In this document: one piece after another, positions 44,593 through 52,308 of the stretch
Layout: each line of letters begins with the position of its first letter
Numbering within the stretch: position 1 is the first letter of the stretch
From: Bacteroidales bacterium
GTDB taxonomy: Bacteria; Bacteroidota; Bacteroidia; Bacteroidales; F082
DNA: 58,220 nt
Direction of reading: 5' to 3'
Assembly (NCBI GenBank): GCA_017645275.1
Contig: JAGCPH010000004.1
Coordinates: forward strand, 1-58,220
Made by a program: the position numbers and the translations under genes
Notes under the pieces: model-generated
The model's input: only the letters and a program-made list of their open reading frames with translations
What the model was told of the DNA's origin: nothing
Database searches by the model: none

Positions 44593-45954
44593 ATGAAAAA
44601 ATCTTTATTTTTCAAAAGGGCTTGTTTAGCAGTCCTTTGCGTGCTGTTTTCTTTCGCAGGAATAGCACAAACCACTTTTACCGCTGGTGATTTGAATTAT
44701 AGCGTTAACGCTGACGGCGTTTCAGTGACTTTGACAGGTCATGTCGATGGCTATAACGCCACCGGTCCATTGAACATTCCTGAATCGGTCAGTTATGGGG
44801 GCAATGACTATGCTGTGACAGTCATCGGCAACTCCGCATTTATGTATTGTTTTTATCTGACAAGCTTGTCACTGCCGAATTCAATCATCACCATCGATGA
44901 AGCTGCATTCGCTTATTGCTCAGGTTTTACTGGCGATTTGGTTATTCCAGACTCGGTTGTCACCGTCGGAGCAAGCGCATTCTTCACATGCTATGCTTTT
45001 GATGGGGACTTGGTATTGGGTAGCGGTGTCACCACTATCGGTAGCTGGGCGTTTAATGATTGTGCCGGTATGACTGGCGTGTTGAACATCCCTAGCAACG
45101 TGGAGTCAATCGGTGAAGACGCTTTTGTTTATTGCAATTTCAGCGGAATGGTGGTTGATGCTGACAACCCGAATTATGACTCAAGAAACGACTGCAACGC
45201 CATCATCGTGACAAGCACCAACGAGCTGGCTTTTGGCTGCAAAAACACTGTAATTCCTAATACGGTTATCTCGATTGGCAAAAACGCCTTCAAGGGTATC
45301 ACAGGAATGACAACGCTCAACATCCCGAATTCTGTGGAAACAATTGGCGACAACGCATTTGCTTTTTGCTTTGATTTGACAGGCGATTTGATTATTCCAA
45401 ATTCAGTGAAAACCATTGGCGAAAGCGCATTTTTCCAGTGCGAAGGCTTAAATGGCAAACTTGTCATTGGCGAATCGGTCAATTATATCGGCGACTGGGC
45501 ATTCAGGAAATGCTCACACATCTCGGATGCAGTGTCGTTGGCAACCACACCTGCCGAACTCGGAAACGACTTGGGTGGCATGGTGTTTGGTGAATTCGGC
45601 ATGCCGGTGCTCACCGTTCCATGCGGATGCAGCGAGGCATATCAAAACTCAGCTTGGTACGACCCTATCGGACTGGTCGGTTTCTATGAGTTTGTTGAGG
45701 ATTGCAGCGCAGTTACAGAGGCTGAAAGCATCATTTCAGCGGTTTACCCGAATCCTACTTCAGGCATCGTGAAAATCGAGGCTGAAAATATTCAGAATAT
45801 CAGCATTTTCAATGCTATTGGCGAGAAGATGTTTGAGACAACAGCCAGCGGCGACAACTTTGAATATAACTTCAGCAACAACGCTTCCGGAGTTTATTTC
45901 GTAAAGGTTGAGACCGTCAAAGGCGTTGAGACAAAACAAATTACAGTAAGATAA
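44593..45954 (+). CDS. BspA-type leucine-rich repeat surface protein with T9SS domain
   Basis: The 453-residue protein has a signal peptide (ending GIAQ) and about eight LRR_5 (Treponema/BspA type) repeats of about 23 residues between 50 and 330, with the pattern IGDNAFAFCFDLTGDLIIPNSV-like (as in SIGKNAFKGITGMTTLNIP). The C-terminal 75 residues (AVYPNPTSGIVKIEAENIQN ... GVYFVKVETVKG) are a type A sorting domain for type IX secretion. Such proteins commonly bind host or surface partners; the ligand is unknown. No clear promoter box was seen. Confidence 0.88.
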   Translation: MKKSLFFKRACLAVLCVLFSFAGIAQTTFTAGDLNYSVNADGVSVTLTGHVDGYNATGPLNIPESVSYGGNDYAVTVIGNSAFMYCFYLTSLSLPNSIITIDEAAFAYCSGFTGDLVIPDSVVTVGASAFFTCYAFDGDLVLGSGVTTIGSWAFNDCAGMTGVLNIPSNVESIGEDAFVYCNFSGMVVDADNPNYDSRNDCNAIIVTSTNELAFGCKNTVIPNTVISIGKNAFKGITGMTTLNIPNSVETIGDNAFAFCFDLTGDLIIPNSVKTIGESAFFQCEGLNGKLVIGESVNYIGDWAFRKCSHISDAVSLATTPAELGNDLGGMVFGEFGMPVLTVPCGCSEAYQNSAWYDPIGLVGFYEFVEDCSAVTEAESIISAVYPNPTSGIVKIEAENIQNISIFNAIGEKMFETTASGDNFEYNFSNNASGVYFVKVETVKGVETKQITVR

Positions 45955-45958
45955 TATA

Positions 45959-46139
45959 ACATCGAAAAACACGAAAGACTCGAAACTTATCGTCCTCGGT
46001 TTTTCCAAAAATTATTTGAACACGAATTTTACGAATTGACACGAATTATATCTTCACATGATTATTCGTTAGATTCGTGAAATTCGTGTTCATTATAATT
46101 TGAGGTATAAAAATTAGAGTTTTTCGGGTTTTTCGATGT
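45959..46139. repeat. Family E nested inverted repeats
   Basis: The outer arms are ACATCGAAAAACACGAAAGA and its near-complement ending TTTTTCGATGT. The inner arms are GAACACGAATTTTACGAAT (46018-46046) and ATTCGTGAAATTCGTGTTC (ending 46091). The inner part matches the 60-base insertion inside capF (57291-57350). Confidence 0.85.
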
Positions 46140-46149
46140 GAAATTTATA

Positions 46150-46157
46150 TATCTTTG
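46150..46157 (+). promoter_or_regulatory. -7 promoter box TATCTTTG
   Basis: An exact TAnnTTTG match 19 bases before the ATG at 46177. Confidence 0.7.
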
Positions 46158-46176
46158 CAGTGTAAAACTTAATACT

Positions 46177-46668
46177 ATGAAAAAATTACAATTATTAGCA
46201 TCTCTGGTGCTGATTGTTTTATGCTGTTTTTCCTGTTCTGGACAGGGTGGAATATCAAAATCAGAGAAAGAGCAAATCGCAGAAGTGATTGAAAATCATG
46301 ACAAAACATTGATTTTCGTCGGCGCAAAGTATTGCCATGCATGCAAAAACATGCTTGAAACGAACATCAAACCTTATCTTGAGGGTTTGGAGAAAAACAA
46401 TGTCGGAATTGTCATCATTTATTATGGCGAAAAAGAGGTTGTTGCTGATTTGAAGACAGATAACAGATTGATTCTCAGTCCTAGTTCGCAGTTTGCACTA
46501 TTTATAAAAAAGGATGCCAACAAGACTCTGAAGAGCCTGTTGAAAAACTTCAGGGAGATCAATGCGATGCCGATTCCGCTCCTTGTCGATAAGGATGGCG
46601 TTGTGCTGAATTACGACAAAGAGGATGGGTATCCAAGTTACTCAGCGATTTTTGGGGCGGCGAAATAA
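46177..46668 (+). CDS. Thioredoxin-like lipoprotein
   Basis: The 163-residue protein starts at ATG 46177 (MKKLQLLASLVL), placed 19 bases after the promoter; a longer frame from 46138 would start before the promoter. The lipobox CCFSC (Cys about 20) is followed by a thioredoxin-like domain with the redox motif CHAC in IFVGAKYCHACKNM (about 50-54) and a cis-proline region INAMPIPLLVD. It probably reduces disulfides or delivers reductant in the periplasm. Its 3' end overlaps the convergent rnr gene by 27 bases. Confidence 0.83.
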   Translation: MKKLQLLASLVLIVLCCFSCSGQGGISKSEKEQIAEVIENHDKTLIFVGAKYCHACKNMLETNIKPYLEGLEKNNVGIVIIYYGEKEVVADLKTDNRLILSPSSQFALFIKKDANKTLKSLLKNFREINAMPIPLLVDKDGVVLNYDKEDGYPSYSAIFGAAK

Positions 46669-48822
46669 TTTAGGGCCACTCACGAGCGTGAAATCCATTT
46701 GTTTCTTTATCAAATCGACTGCTTCGATGCGGACTTTCACGGGGTCGCCGAGTTGGAAGATGGTGCCGCGTTCCTGGCCGATGACACGGAAATTCTCCTC
46801 ATCGAGGTAGTAGTAATCATCCTGGAGGGTGTTGTAGCGCACCATGCCCTCGCATTTGTTGTCCTTGAGCTCCACATAGATGCCCCATTTGCTGATGCCG
46901 GAGATGAGTCCGTCGAACACATGACCGATCTTATCCTGCAGATACTCAGCCTGCTTGAACTTCACCGACTCGCGTTCCATCTCGGCAGCCTTGCGCTCCA
47001 TCTCAGAGGCGTGCTGGCACAAAACTTCGTACTCCTCCTGACTCACACTTGGCTGATTTTCAATCATATAACGCTCAATGAGACGATGTACCATCAAATC
47101 AGGATAACGACGGATTGGGGAGGTGAAATGTGTGTAATAAGGGAACGCCAGCCCGTAATGCCCGATGTTGACGGTACTGTAGATAGCCTTCGCCATAGTA
47201 CGAAGTGCCACTGTCTCAACGAGATTCTTCTCTCCCCTGCCCTCAACGGCATCAAAAAGCGCATTGTAAGATTTAACTAAATTCTCGCGTGTGCTGATGT
47301 TCATCGAGAAGCCCAAGCGCGACACGAGAGCTATGAAATTATACAACTTTTCAGGGTTAGGCTCGTCGTGCACACGATATACGAAAGTGTAGCCGTGATA
47401 TTTCGAGTCTTTCTTGCCAATCGACTCGGCTATAGTCTTGTTACTCAACAACATAAAGTCTTCGATGAGCATGTTCGCCTCGTTTTGCACCTTCACGTAG
47501 GTGTCGATGGGATGCATCTTCTCGTCGAGCACAAACTTCACCTCTTCGCTGTGGAAGTTGATGGAGCCTTGAGCCATGCGTTTCTCACGAAGTTTAGTAG
47601 CTAAATCGTTGAGTATCAATATTTCTTCTTTAAAATCACCATCACCGCCCTCAATCATGGTTTGGACCTCTTCGTAGGCAAAGCGGCGGTTCGATTTGAT
47701 GACAGTCTTTCCAATCCAATGGTTGATGATTTCAGCTTTATCGTTCATCTCGAAAACCGTCGAAAACGTCAGCTTTTCCTCATCGGGACGAAGTGAGCAG
47801 ACGTTGTTGCAGAGCTTCTCTGGCAGCATTGGGATGGTTCTATCGACGAGATACACCGAGGTGCCGCGTTCCTGAGCCTCGCGGTCGATGGCAGAGCCAG
47901 GTTTCACATAATGGGAAACGTCGGCAATGTGGACACCGACTTCGTGGTGGCCGTTGGGCAGTTTTCTGTAAGAAATGGCATCATCAAAATCTTTAGCGTC
48001 TTTAGGGTCGATAGTGATGGTGAAGATATCTCTAAAATCTCTTCTTTTTTTGATTTCAGATGATGGAATCTTATCAGAAATTTTGTCTGCTTCTTTCTCC
48101 ACATCTTTCGGGAACTCCAGCGGATACTCGTATTCGAGGAGGATAGACTGCATCTCGACATTGTTCTCGCCTGGGTAACCGAGCACTTTCACGACCTCAC
48201 CGAAGGGGTTACGCGAATTCTCAGGCCAGTCGGTCATTTTCACTATCACTTTCTGTCCGTCTTTGGCACGTTTGTAACTTCCACGTGGTATGTAGAAGTT
48301 GACCGGCATGTTGTCGCTCACCGACACCACGAAAGCGTAACCGTGTGATATTGAGAAGATTCCGACGAATTCGGTGCGGGCACGTTCAAGCACTTCCACT
48401 ATCTCACCCTCGACCTTTTTCGACTTACGTTTCGGGAACATTGCGACCTTAACTTTGTCGCCATGCAGTGCCTTTCCAGTGTTGTTGGAGGCTATCTGTA
48501 TGTCCTCACCACCGTCTTCAGGCACCACGTAAGCCTTGCCGGTGCTCTTCATGTCGACAGTGCCGACCACATACTGCGGCTTCGGTCCGTATTCGCTCAC
48601 CAGCTCAGGGTTTAGGATATAGCTATATGGATGATCCTCAATAAGTTGGCCATCCTTTGCCAGCGTCACGAGGACTTGATATATCACGTCTTTGCCTGCA
48701 GCGTCGCGCACACCCATGATCTTGGCTATCTGCTTGTAATTCATCGGTTTGAAAGGGTGTTCACCGAAGATTCGCAGGATGGTGTTGACAAACGTGCTGA
48801 GGCTATTTCTTTTTTTCTTCAT
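46642..48822 (-). CDS. rnr: Ribonuclease R
   Basis: The 726-residue 3'-5' exoribonuclease degrades structured RNA. Visible are the N-terminal helix-turn-helix and cold-shock domains (1-230), the RNB catalytic block with Asp residues in ITIDPKDAKDFDDAIS (about 270), HIADVSHYV, LPEKLCNNVCSL and the C-terminal S1 domain (about 630-715; FDGLISGISKWGIYVELKD). It is full length for the family. A four-helix-bundle gene flanked by inverted family B repeats lies directly upstream on the same strand. Confidence 0.95.
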   Translation of the reverse strand: MKKKRNSLSTFVNTILRIFGEHPFKPMNYKQIAKIMGVRDAAGKDVIYQVLVTLAKDGQLIEDHPYSYILNPELVSEYGPKPQYVVGTVDMKSTGKAYVVPEDGGEDIQIASNNTGKALHGDKVKVAMFPKRKSKKVEGEIVEVLERARTEFVGIFSISHGYAFVVSVSDNMPVNFYIPRGSYKRAKDGQKVIVKMTDWPENSRNPFGEVVKVLGYPGENNVEMQSILLEYEYPLEFPKDVEKEADKISDKIPSSEIKKRRDFRDIFTITIDPKDAKDFDDAISYRKLPNGHHEVGVHIADVSHYVKPGSAIDREAQERGTSVYLVDRTIPMLPEKLCNNVCSLRPDEEKLTFSTVFEMNDKAEIINHWIGKTVIKSNRRFAYEEVQTMIEGGDGDFKEEILILNDLATKLREKRMAQGSINFHSEEVKFVLDEKMHPIDTYVKVQNEANMLIEDFMLLSNKTIAESIGKKDSKYHGYTFVYRVHDEPNPEKLYNFIALVSRLGFSMNISTRENLVKSYNALFDAVEGRGEKNLVETVALRTMAKAIYSTVNIGHYGLAFPYYTHFTSPIRRYPDLMVHRLIERYMIENQPSVSQEEYEVLCQHASEMERKAAEMERESVKFKQAEYLQDKIGHVFDGLISGISKWGIYVELKDNKCEGMVRYNTLQDDYYYLDEENFRVIGQERGTIFQLGDPVKVRIEAVDLIKKQMDFTLVSGPKLFRRPKNR

Positions 48823-48832
48823 AGTTGAGAGT

Positions 48833-48887
48833 TTAAAGTGTAGAGTTTAGAGACAGTTTTAAAGTTTAGAGTTTTAAGTTTATAGTA
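48833..48887. repeat. Family B repeat, left arm of the four-helix-bundle gene
   Basis: AGTTGAGAGTTTAAAGTGTA and AGTTTAGAG units in plus orientation, opposite in orientation to the arm at 49265-49405. Confidence 0.82.
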
Positions 48888-48893
48888 TTTTGT

Positions 48894-49253
48894 TTAAATT
48901 TTATATGATTTTTGAAGACCTGATAATAGACGAGCAACTTCTTCGATTAATAAATCAAGACTTATTCGATCTTCAGATTTTATATACCCAAGATCTTCAG
49001 CTATTTCGAACTGAGATGACACTTCCATAAGAGAACCATAAGCCATTTCAATGAAATGAGATTTATCTTTTACTGAAAAACGATTAATACCTTCTGCTAT
49101 ATTTGATGTTATAGAGACAGATGCACGTCTAAGCTGATCACACATCGCATATCGTTCATCAGAAGGAAATTTCTTAATATATTTATATGTGACTTTGACC
49201 ACTTCTTTTGCCTTCTGATACGCTATCAATCTCCTGTATCCAAAAATTTCCAT
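48894..49253 (-). CDS. Four-helix-bundle protein (S23/IVP family)
   Basis: The 119-residue protein belongs to the TIGR02436 family: YRRLIAYQKAKEVVKVTYKYI, FPSDERYAMCDQLRRASVSITSNIAEGINRFSVKDKSHFIEMA-type sequence and a leucine-rich final helix. In other bacteria members are encoded in intervening sequences of 23S rRNA, flanked by complementary arms, and the fold is shared with accessory variability determinants (Avd). Here it lies between inverted family B repeats rather than in rRNA. No reverse transcriptase is nearby. Confidence 0.9.
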   Translation of the reverse strand: MEIFGYRRLIAYQKAKEVVKVTYKYIKKFPSDERYAMCDQLRRASVSITSNIAEGINRFSVKDKSHFIEMAYGSLMEVSSQFEIAEDLGYIKSEDRISLDLLIEEVARLLSGLQKSYKI

Positions 49254-49264
49254 ACCAATTACTC

Positions 49265-49405
49265 TTTCAACTTTTAACCAAAAACCACTTTCAACTCTAA
49301 ACTATAAAACTTCTTAACTGACTCTACACTCTAAACTCTACACTCTAAACTATAAAACTTCTTAACTGACTCTCAACTCTAAACTCTACACTCTAAACTA
49401 TAAAC
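49265..49405. repeat. Family B repeat, right arm, with a 48-bp tandem duplication
   Basis: ACTCTAAACTCTACACTCTA units in the orientation opposite to 48833-48887. The segment starting CTCTAAACTATAAAACTTCT recurs after 48 bases (49295 and 49343). Confidence 0.85.
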
Positions 49406-49415
49406 AACAACAATG

Positions 49416-49423
49416 CAAAAATA
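49416..49423 (-). promoter_or_regulatory. -7 promoter box TATTTTTG upstream of the four-helix-bundle gene
   Basis: An exact TAnnTTTG match on the minus strand. A transcript from here would contain the right repeat arm, the gene, the left arm and then rnr. Confidence 0.55.
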
Positions 49424-49453
49424 ATAATAATTTCATTTTTACGTTAACTGAAT

Positions 49454-50065
49454 ATGAAAAATATTCTACTCTCTTTGGCTTTCGTTTTCTGCGTTTTTTC
49501 GGTGGAGGCGCAGGAGGGATATTTTTCTGTGAAAGGCAAGATTTTGTCGGCCGACAGCTTGCAACCGATTCCTAACGTAAACATTGTCAGCGAGTTATCA
49601 CGTTATGGAACGATAACCAATCAGGAGGGTTTTTTCATTATAAAATCAAAAACGATCGATACCTTGTGGGTGAGCTGCGTGGGCTTTGACACGAGGGAGG
49701 TGCCTGTTTGGAGGGATAGTATTCTTAATAATACATTGATTATCAAGTTAATTAGAAGCAACATCATGCTCGATTCGGTGGAGATATATCCGCTTCCTCC
49801 TTATAAAGATTTCATAAAAGACATCGCGAAAATGCCGATGAAGAAGCCGTTTTTTGTGCCTGGGGTGTCGAGGGCGGATGATGCAAAACGCATTTGGAAG
49901 AGGCCCGATATGGAGTCGCCGCCGTCGGTTATCAATCCTATCTCGTTGATTTACAAGAGATTTAACAAGCAAGAGGTTTTTAAAAGGAAACTACAAAGGA
50001 ATAGAAAGAAATTTAATAAAGAAATGGAGAAGATTGGTGCGGATTCGCTGATGATTCCAGAATAA
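49454..50065 (+). CDS. Exported carboxypeptidase-regulatory-like domain protein
   Basis: The 203-residue protein has a signal peptide (ending VEAQEG), then a CarboxypepD-regulatory-like domain (about 22-105; FSVKGKILSADSLQPIPNVNIVSE and VSCVGFDTREV), and a basic C-terminal part (FKRKLQRNRKKFNKEMEKIG) without barrel sequence. It resembles the free-standing N-terminal domain found in front of Bacteroidota TonB-dependent receptors. Function unknown. Confidence 0.8.
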   Translation: MKNILLSLAFVFCVFSVEAQEGYFSVKGKILSADSLQPIPNVNIVSELSRYGTITNQEGFFIIKSKTIDTLWVSCVGFDTREVPVWRDSILNNTLIIKLIRSNIMLDSVEIYPLPPYKDFIKDIAKMPMKKPFFVPGVSRADDAKRIWKRPDMESPPSVINPISLIYKRFNKQEVFKRKLQRNRKKFNKEMEKIGADSLMIPE

Positions 50066-50069
50066 TATC

Positions 50070-50190
50070 GTCATTTCGAGCGAAACGAAGTGAAGTCGAG
50101 AAATCACCGGCATACAATTATTCCGCATCATTCAATTGCCGGAGATTTCTCCGCTACGTTCCATTTCATTTCACTCCGGTCGAAATGACG
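50070..50190. repeat. Family A palindromic element, copy 6
   Basis: GTCATTTCGAGCGAAACGAA ... CTCCGGTCGAAATGACG with CACCGGCAT and TGCCGGAGATTTCTCC inner arms; it lies between convergent genes. Confidence 0.9.
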
Positions 50191-50193
50191 GGG

Positions 50194-50517
50194 TCAAAAA
50201 ATTCTTTCCATTAGCTGCCACTTCTCATCGCTTCTGGCATCAGCGCTACAGCCTTGAAACTGAGCCACATACGCCTCCCATTCGGCTTGTCGAGGGAGGG
50301 TCGCCAGGCGTGCCATGTCGCGCTCGAAATCGAAGTCGTCGATGGTGTCCATTATCATGAAAAGGCTGCGGCCGTAGCGGTAAATTTGCATGTCGAGGAT
50401 ACCTACAGCGCGTTGACCTTCAATAACTTCCGGCCATACATGAGCGTGGGCCTCGACATATTTCGCTATCATTTTTTCGTCATCGACGAGCTGTAAACAC
50501 TGACAGTATCTTTTCAT
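50194..50517 (-). CDS. L-rhamnose/L-fucose mutarotase family protein
   Basis: The 107-residue protein of the COG3254 (DUF718) family has YCQCLQLVDDEKMIAKYVEAHAHVWPEV, IYRYGRSLFMIMDTIDDFDFE and EWEAYVAQFQG. It should interconvert alpha and beta anomers of a 6-deoxy sugar. Being 15 bases downstream of the fucose permease, L-fucose is the more likely substrate. Confidence 0.85.
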   Translation of the reverse strand: MKRYCQCLQLVDDEKMIAKYVEAHAHVWPEVIEGQRAVGILDMQIYRYGRSLFMIMDTIDDFDFERDMARLATLPRQAEWEAYVAQFQGCSADARSDEKWQLMERIF

Positions 50518-50532
50518 TTTAATGTTTATTGG

Positions 50533-52074
50533 TTATAGGTTATTGGTTATTGAGGATTTAGCGCGGTGGCCATATATAGCAACCACAACAAAACATATCA
50601 GCGGTAGAACATAGCTGACGTTGACGGCGGGATGACCGAGGATGGTGCCGCAGTCGATAATCATGCCTTGGAGAGGTGGCATCAAGGCGCCTCCAACGAT
50701 AGCCATCACCAGGAAAGCCGCACCGAGCGAGGCGTCAGCGAAGCCCTCATTGCGGGCTTGACCCCCCTCATTGCGGGCTTGACCCGCAATCTCTTGAGAT
50801 TCCGGCTCGGAGGCCGGAATGAGGGACTGTGCCGCATCAAGTGCGGAATGAGGAGTCTCAATAAGAGCCCCTAACGCGGTACCGTAAATCGTCGGAAACA
50901 TCAGACTCATAAAGAGGCTTATGCCCACCAGACACCACAGTCCGGCTTTGCCAACAATCACAATGGCTCCCAACGAGCAAATAGCAGCGCAAACTCCAAA
51001 GATGGTGAGCAGCTTGCGACCATCGGTGTATTTCATTAGCCAAGTGGAGAGAAAGCGCCCACAAAGGAAGAGGCACATCGCCGCGATGTTGTAGTTTTGT
51101 GCCGTGGCTTTGTTAATTCCAAGATTATCAGCGTATTGGATAACAAATGTCCACACCATGATTTGAGCGGCAACGTAGAATACTTGGGCTATCACGCCTT
51201 CGCGATACACTCGGTTATGCCAAAGACGCTTGAGAGTGTTCTTGACCCCCTCATTGCGGGTTTGTACCTCCTCATTGCGGGCTTGACCCCCCTCATTGCG
51301 GGCTTGACCCCCCTCATTGCGGGTTTGACCCGCAATCTCCTGAGATTCAGGCTCGGAGGCCGGAATGAGAGACTGTACCGGATCAAGTCCGGCATGAGGA
51401 CCTTTCGTTGGCATTTTGACGACTAGGGCAATAATTACGAGCATCACCATCACCACTAGTCCGAGAGCCACATACGGGTCGCGAATCACAGCCAAATCGT
51501 GTAACCTTATTTCTGCTTTCTCAGTTTCCGAAAGCATCGGGAAGATGATGTTGCCAACCGCATCACGTTTGTCGCTCCATAGGTTTGGCAGTACCACCAT
51601 AGAAGCCACCGCCATTCCTGCCAACGAACCCATCGGATTGAAGGCCTGCGAGAGGTTTAGGCGACGAGTAGCGTTTTCTTTCGCGCCAAGCGACAATATG
51701 AAAGGACTTGCTGTGGTTTCCAAAAAAGCGAGTCCAAATGTGAGGATATACAAGGAAAAACAGAAGAAAGTGAAGCTTTGGCGTGCAGCAGCCGGGATGA
51801 ATAAAAACGCACCAACGGCATACAGCGCCAATCCGAGCAAAATGCCTTTTTTATAGCTGAACTTGCGGATAAAAAGTGCTGCCGGTATCGCCATTGTGGC
51901 ATATCCACCATAAAAGGCGAATTGAATCAGACTCGCTTTGGCCGCAGGCAGCTCCATCAGCGTCTGAAACGCCGCCACCATAGGGTTCGTGATGTCATTC
52001 GCGAAGCCCCAAAGCGCAAAGAGGCTTGTGATCACCACAAAAGGCAAAAGATATTTCTTATTTACTAACTTCAT
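50533..52074 (-). CDS. fucP: L-fucose:H+ symporter-like permease with two family P insertions
   Basis: The 513-residue major-facilitator protein has the FucP-type opening KKYLLPFVVITSLFALWGFANDITNPMVAAF and 12 membrane helices. Two stretches do not belong to the family: residues about 226-276, between helices 6 and 7, and about 408-444, between helices 10 and 11. Both are encoded by family P elements (AQSLIPASEPESQEIAGQ and repeated QARNEGG units). Both loops face the cytoplasm in MFS proteins, and the frame stays open, so the transporter may still work. Family members usually have about 430 residues, so the excess matches the insertions. Confidence 0.88.
   Translation of the reverse strand: MKLVNKKYLLPFVVITSLFALWGFANDITNPMVAAFQTLMELPAAKASLIQFAFYGGYATMAIPAALFIRKFSYKKGILLGLALYAVGAFLFIPAAARQSFTFFCFSLYILTFGLAFLETTASPFILSLGAKENATRRLNLSQAFNPMGSLAGMAVASMVVLPNLWSDKRDAVGNIIFPMLSETEKAEIRLHDLAVIRDPYVALGLVVMVMLVIIALVVKMPTKGPHAGLDPVQSLIPASEPESQEIAGQTRNEGGQARNEGGQARNEEVQTRNEGVKNTLKRLWHNRVYREGVIAQVFYVAAQIMVWTFVIQYADNLGINKATAQNYNIAAMCLFLCGRFLSTWLMKYTDGRKLLTIFGVCAAICSLGAIVIVGKAGLWCLVGISLFMSLMFPTIYGTALGALIETPHSALDAAQSLIPASEPESQEIAGQARNEGGQARNEGFADASLGAAFLVMAIVGGALMPPLQGMIIDCGTILGHPAVNVSYVLPLICFVVVAIYGHRAKSSITNNL
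50744..50853. repeat. Family P element inside fucP (copy 1)
   Basis: Two units of CTCATTGCGGGCTTGACCC at 21-base spacing are followed by the palindromic body (ATTCCGGCTCGGAGGCCGGAAT-type hairpin and GCCGCATCAAGTGCGG) and a closing ATGAGG. It is read on the minus strand as fucP residues 408-444. Confidence 0.92.
51248..51399. repeat. Family P element inside fucP (copy 2)
   Basis: Four units beginning CTCATTGCGGG at 51250, 51271, 51292 and 51313 (all 21 bases apart) precede the palindromic body and the closing GGCATGAGG. It is read as fucP residues 226-276. Confidence 0.92.
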
Positions 52075-52100
52075 TTGGTTTACTGTTTATCGTTTACTAT

Positions 52101-52290
52101 CCTCATTGCGGGCTTGACCCCCTCATTGCGGGCTTGACCCCCTCATTGCGGGCTTGACCCCCTCATTGCGGGCTTGACCCCCCTCATTGCGGGCTTGACC
52201 CCCCTCATTGCGGGCTTGACCCGCAATCTCTTGAGATTCCGGCTCGGAGGCCGGAATGAGGGACTGTGCCGGATCAAGTCCGGCATGAGG
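52101..52290. repeat. Family P element between genes, six tandem units
   Basis: Units beginning CTCATTGCGGGCTTGACC at 52102, 52122, 52142, 52162, 52183 and 52204 (spacings 20, 20, 20, 21, 21), then the palindromic body and GGCATGAGGG. It fills the spacer between fucP and the nucleotidyltransferase-GHMP gene. Confidence 0.93.
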
Positions 52291-52308
52291 GTTTAAGGGT
52301 TACATTTC

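Noticed and set aside
45959-46139. Terminator of the LRR protein gene
   Set aside because: The arms are long and palindromic but there is no T run after the stem; a dispersed repeat explains it better.
48894-49253. Diversity-generating retroelement based on an Avd-like four-helix bundle
   Set aside because: No reverse transcriptase, template repeat or variable repeat is present in the window.
49265-49405. CTCTAAACT tracts as telomere-like or CRISPR-like repeats
   Set aside because: Units are degenerate and irregular, the tracts occur at many intergenic sites in both orientations, and there is no sign of a replicon end.
48833-49405. Classical 23S rRNA intervening sequence
   Set aside because: There is no rRNA sequence on either side; only the architecture resembles it.
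52101-52215. Tandem 20-21 bp units as a possible CRISPR array
   Set aside because: The units are directly adjacent without variable spacers, and there are no cas genes; they are part of family P.
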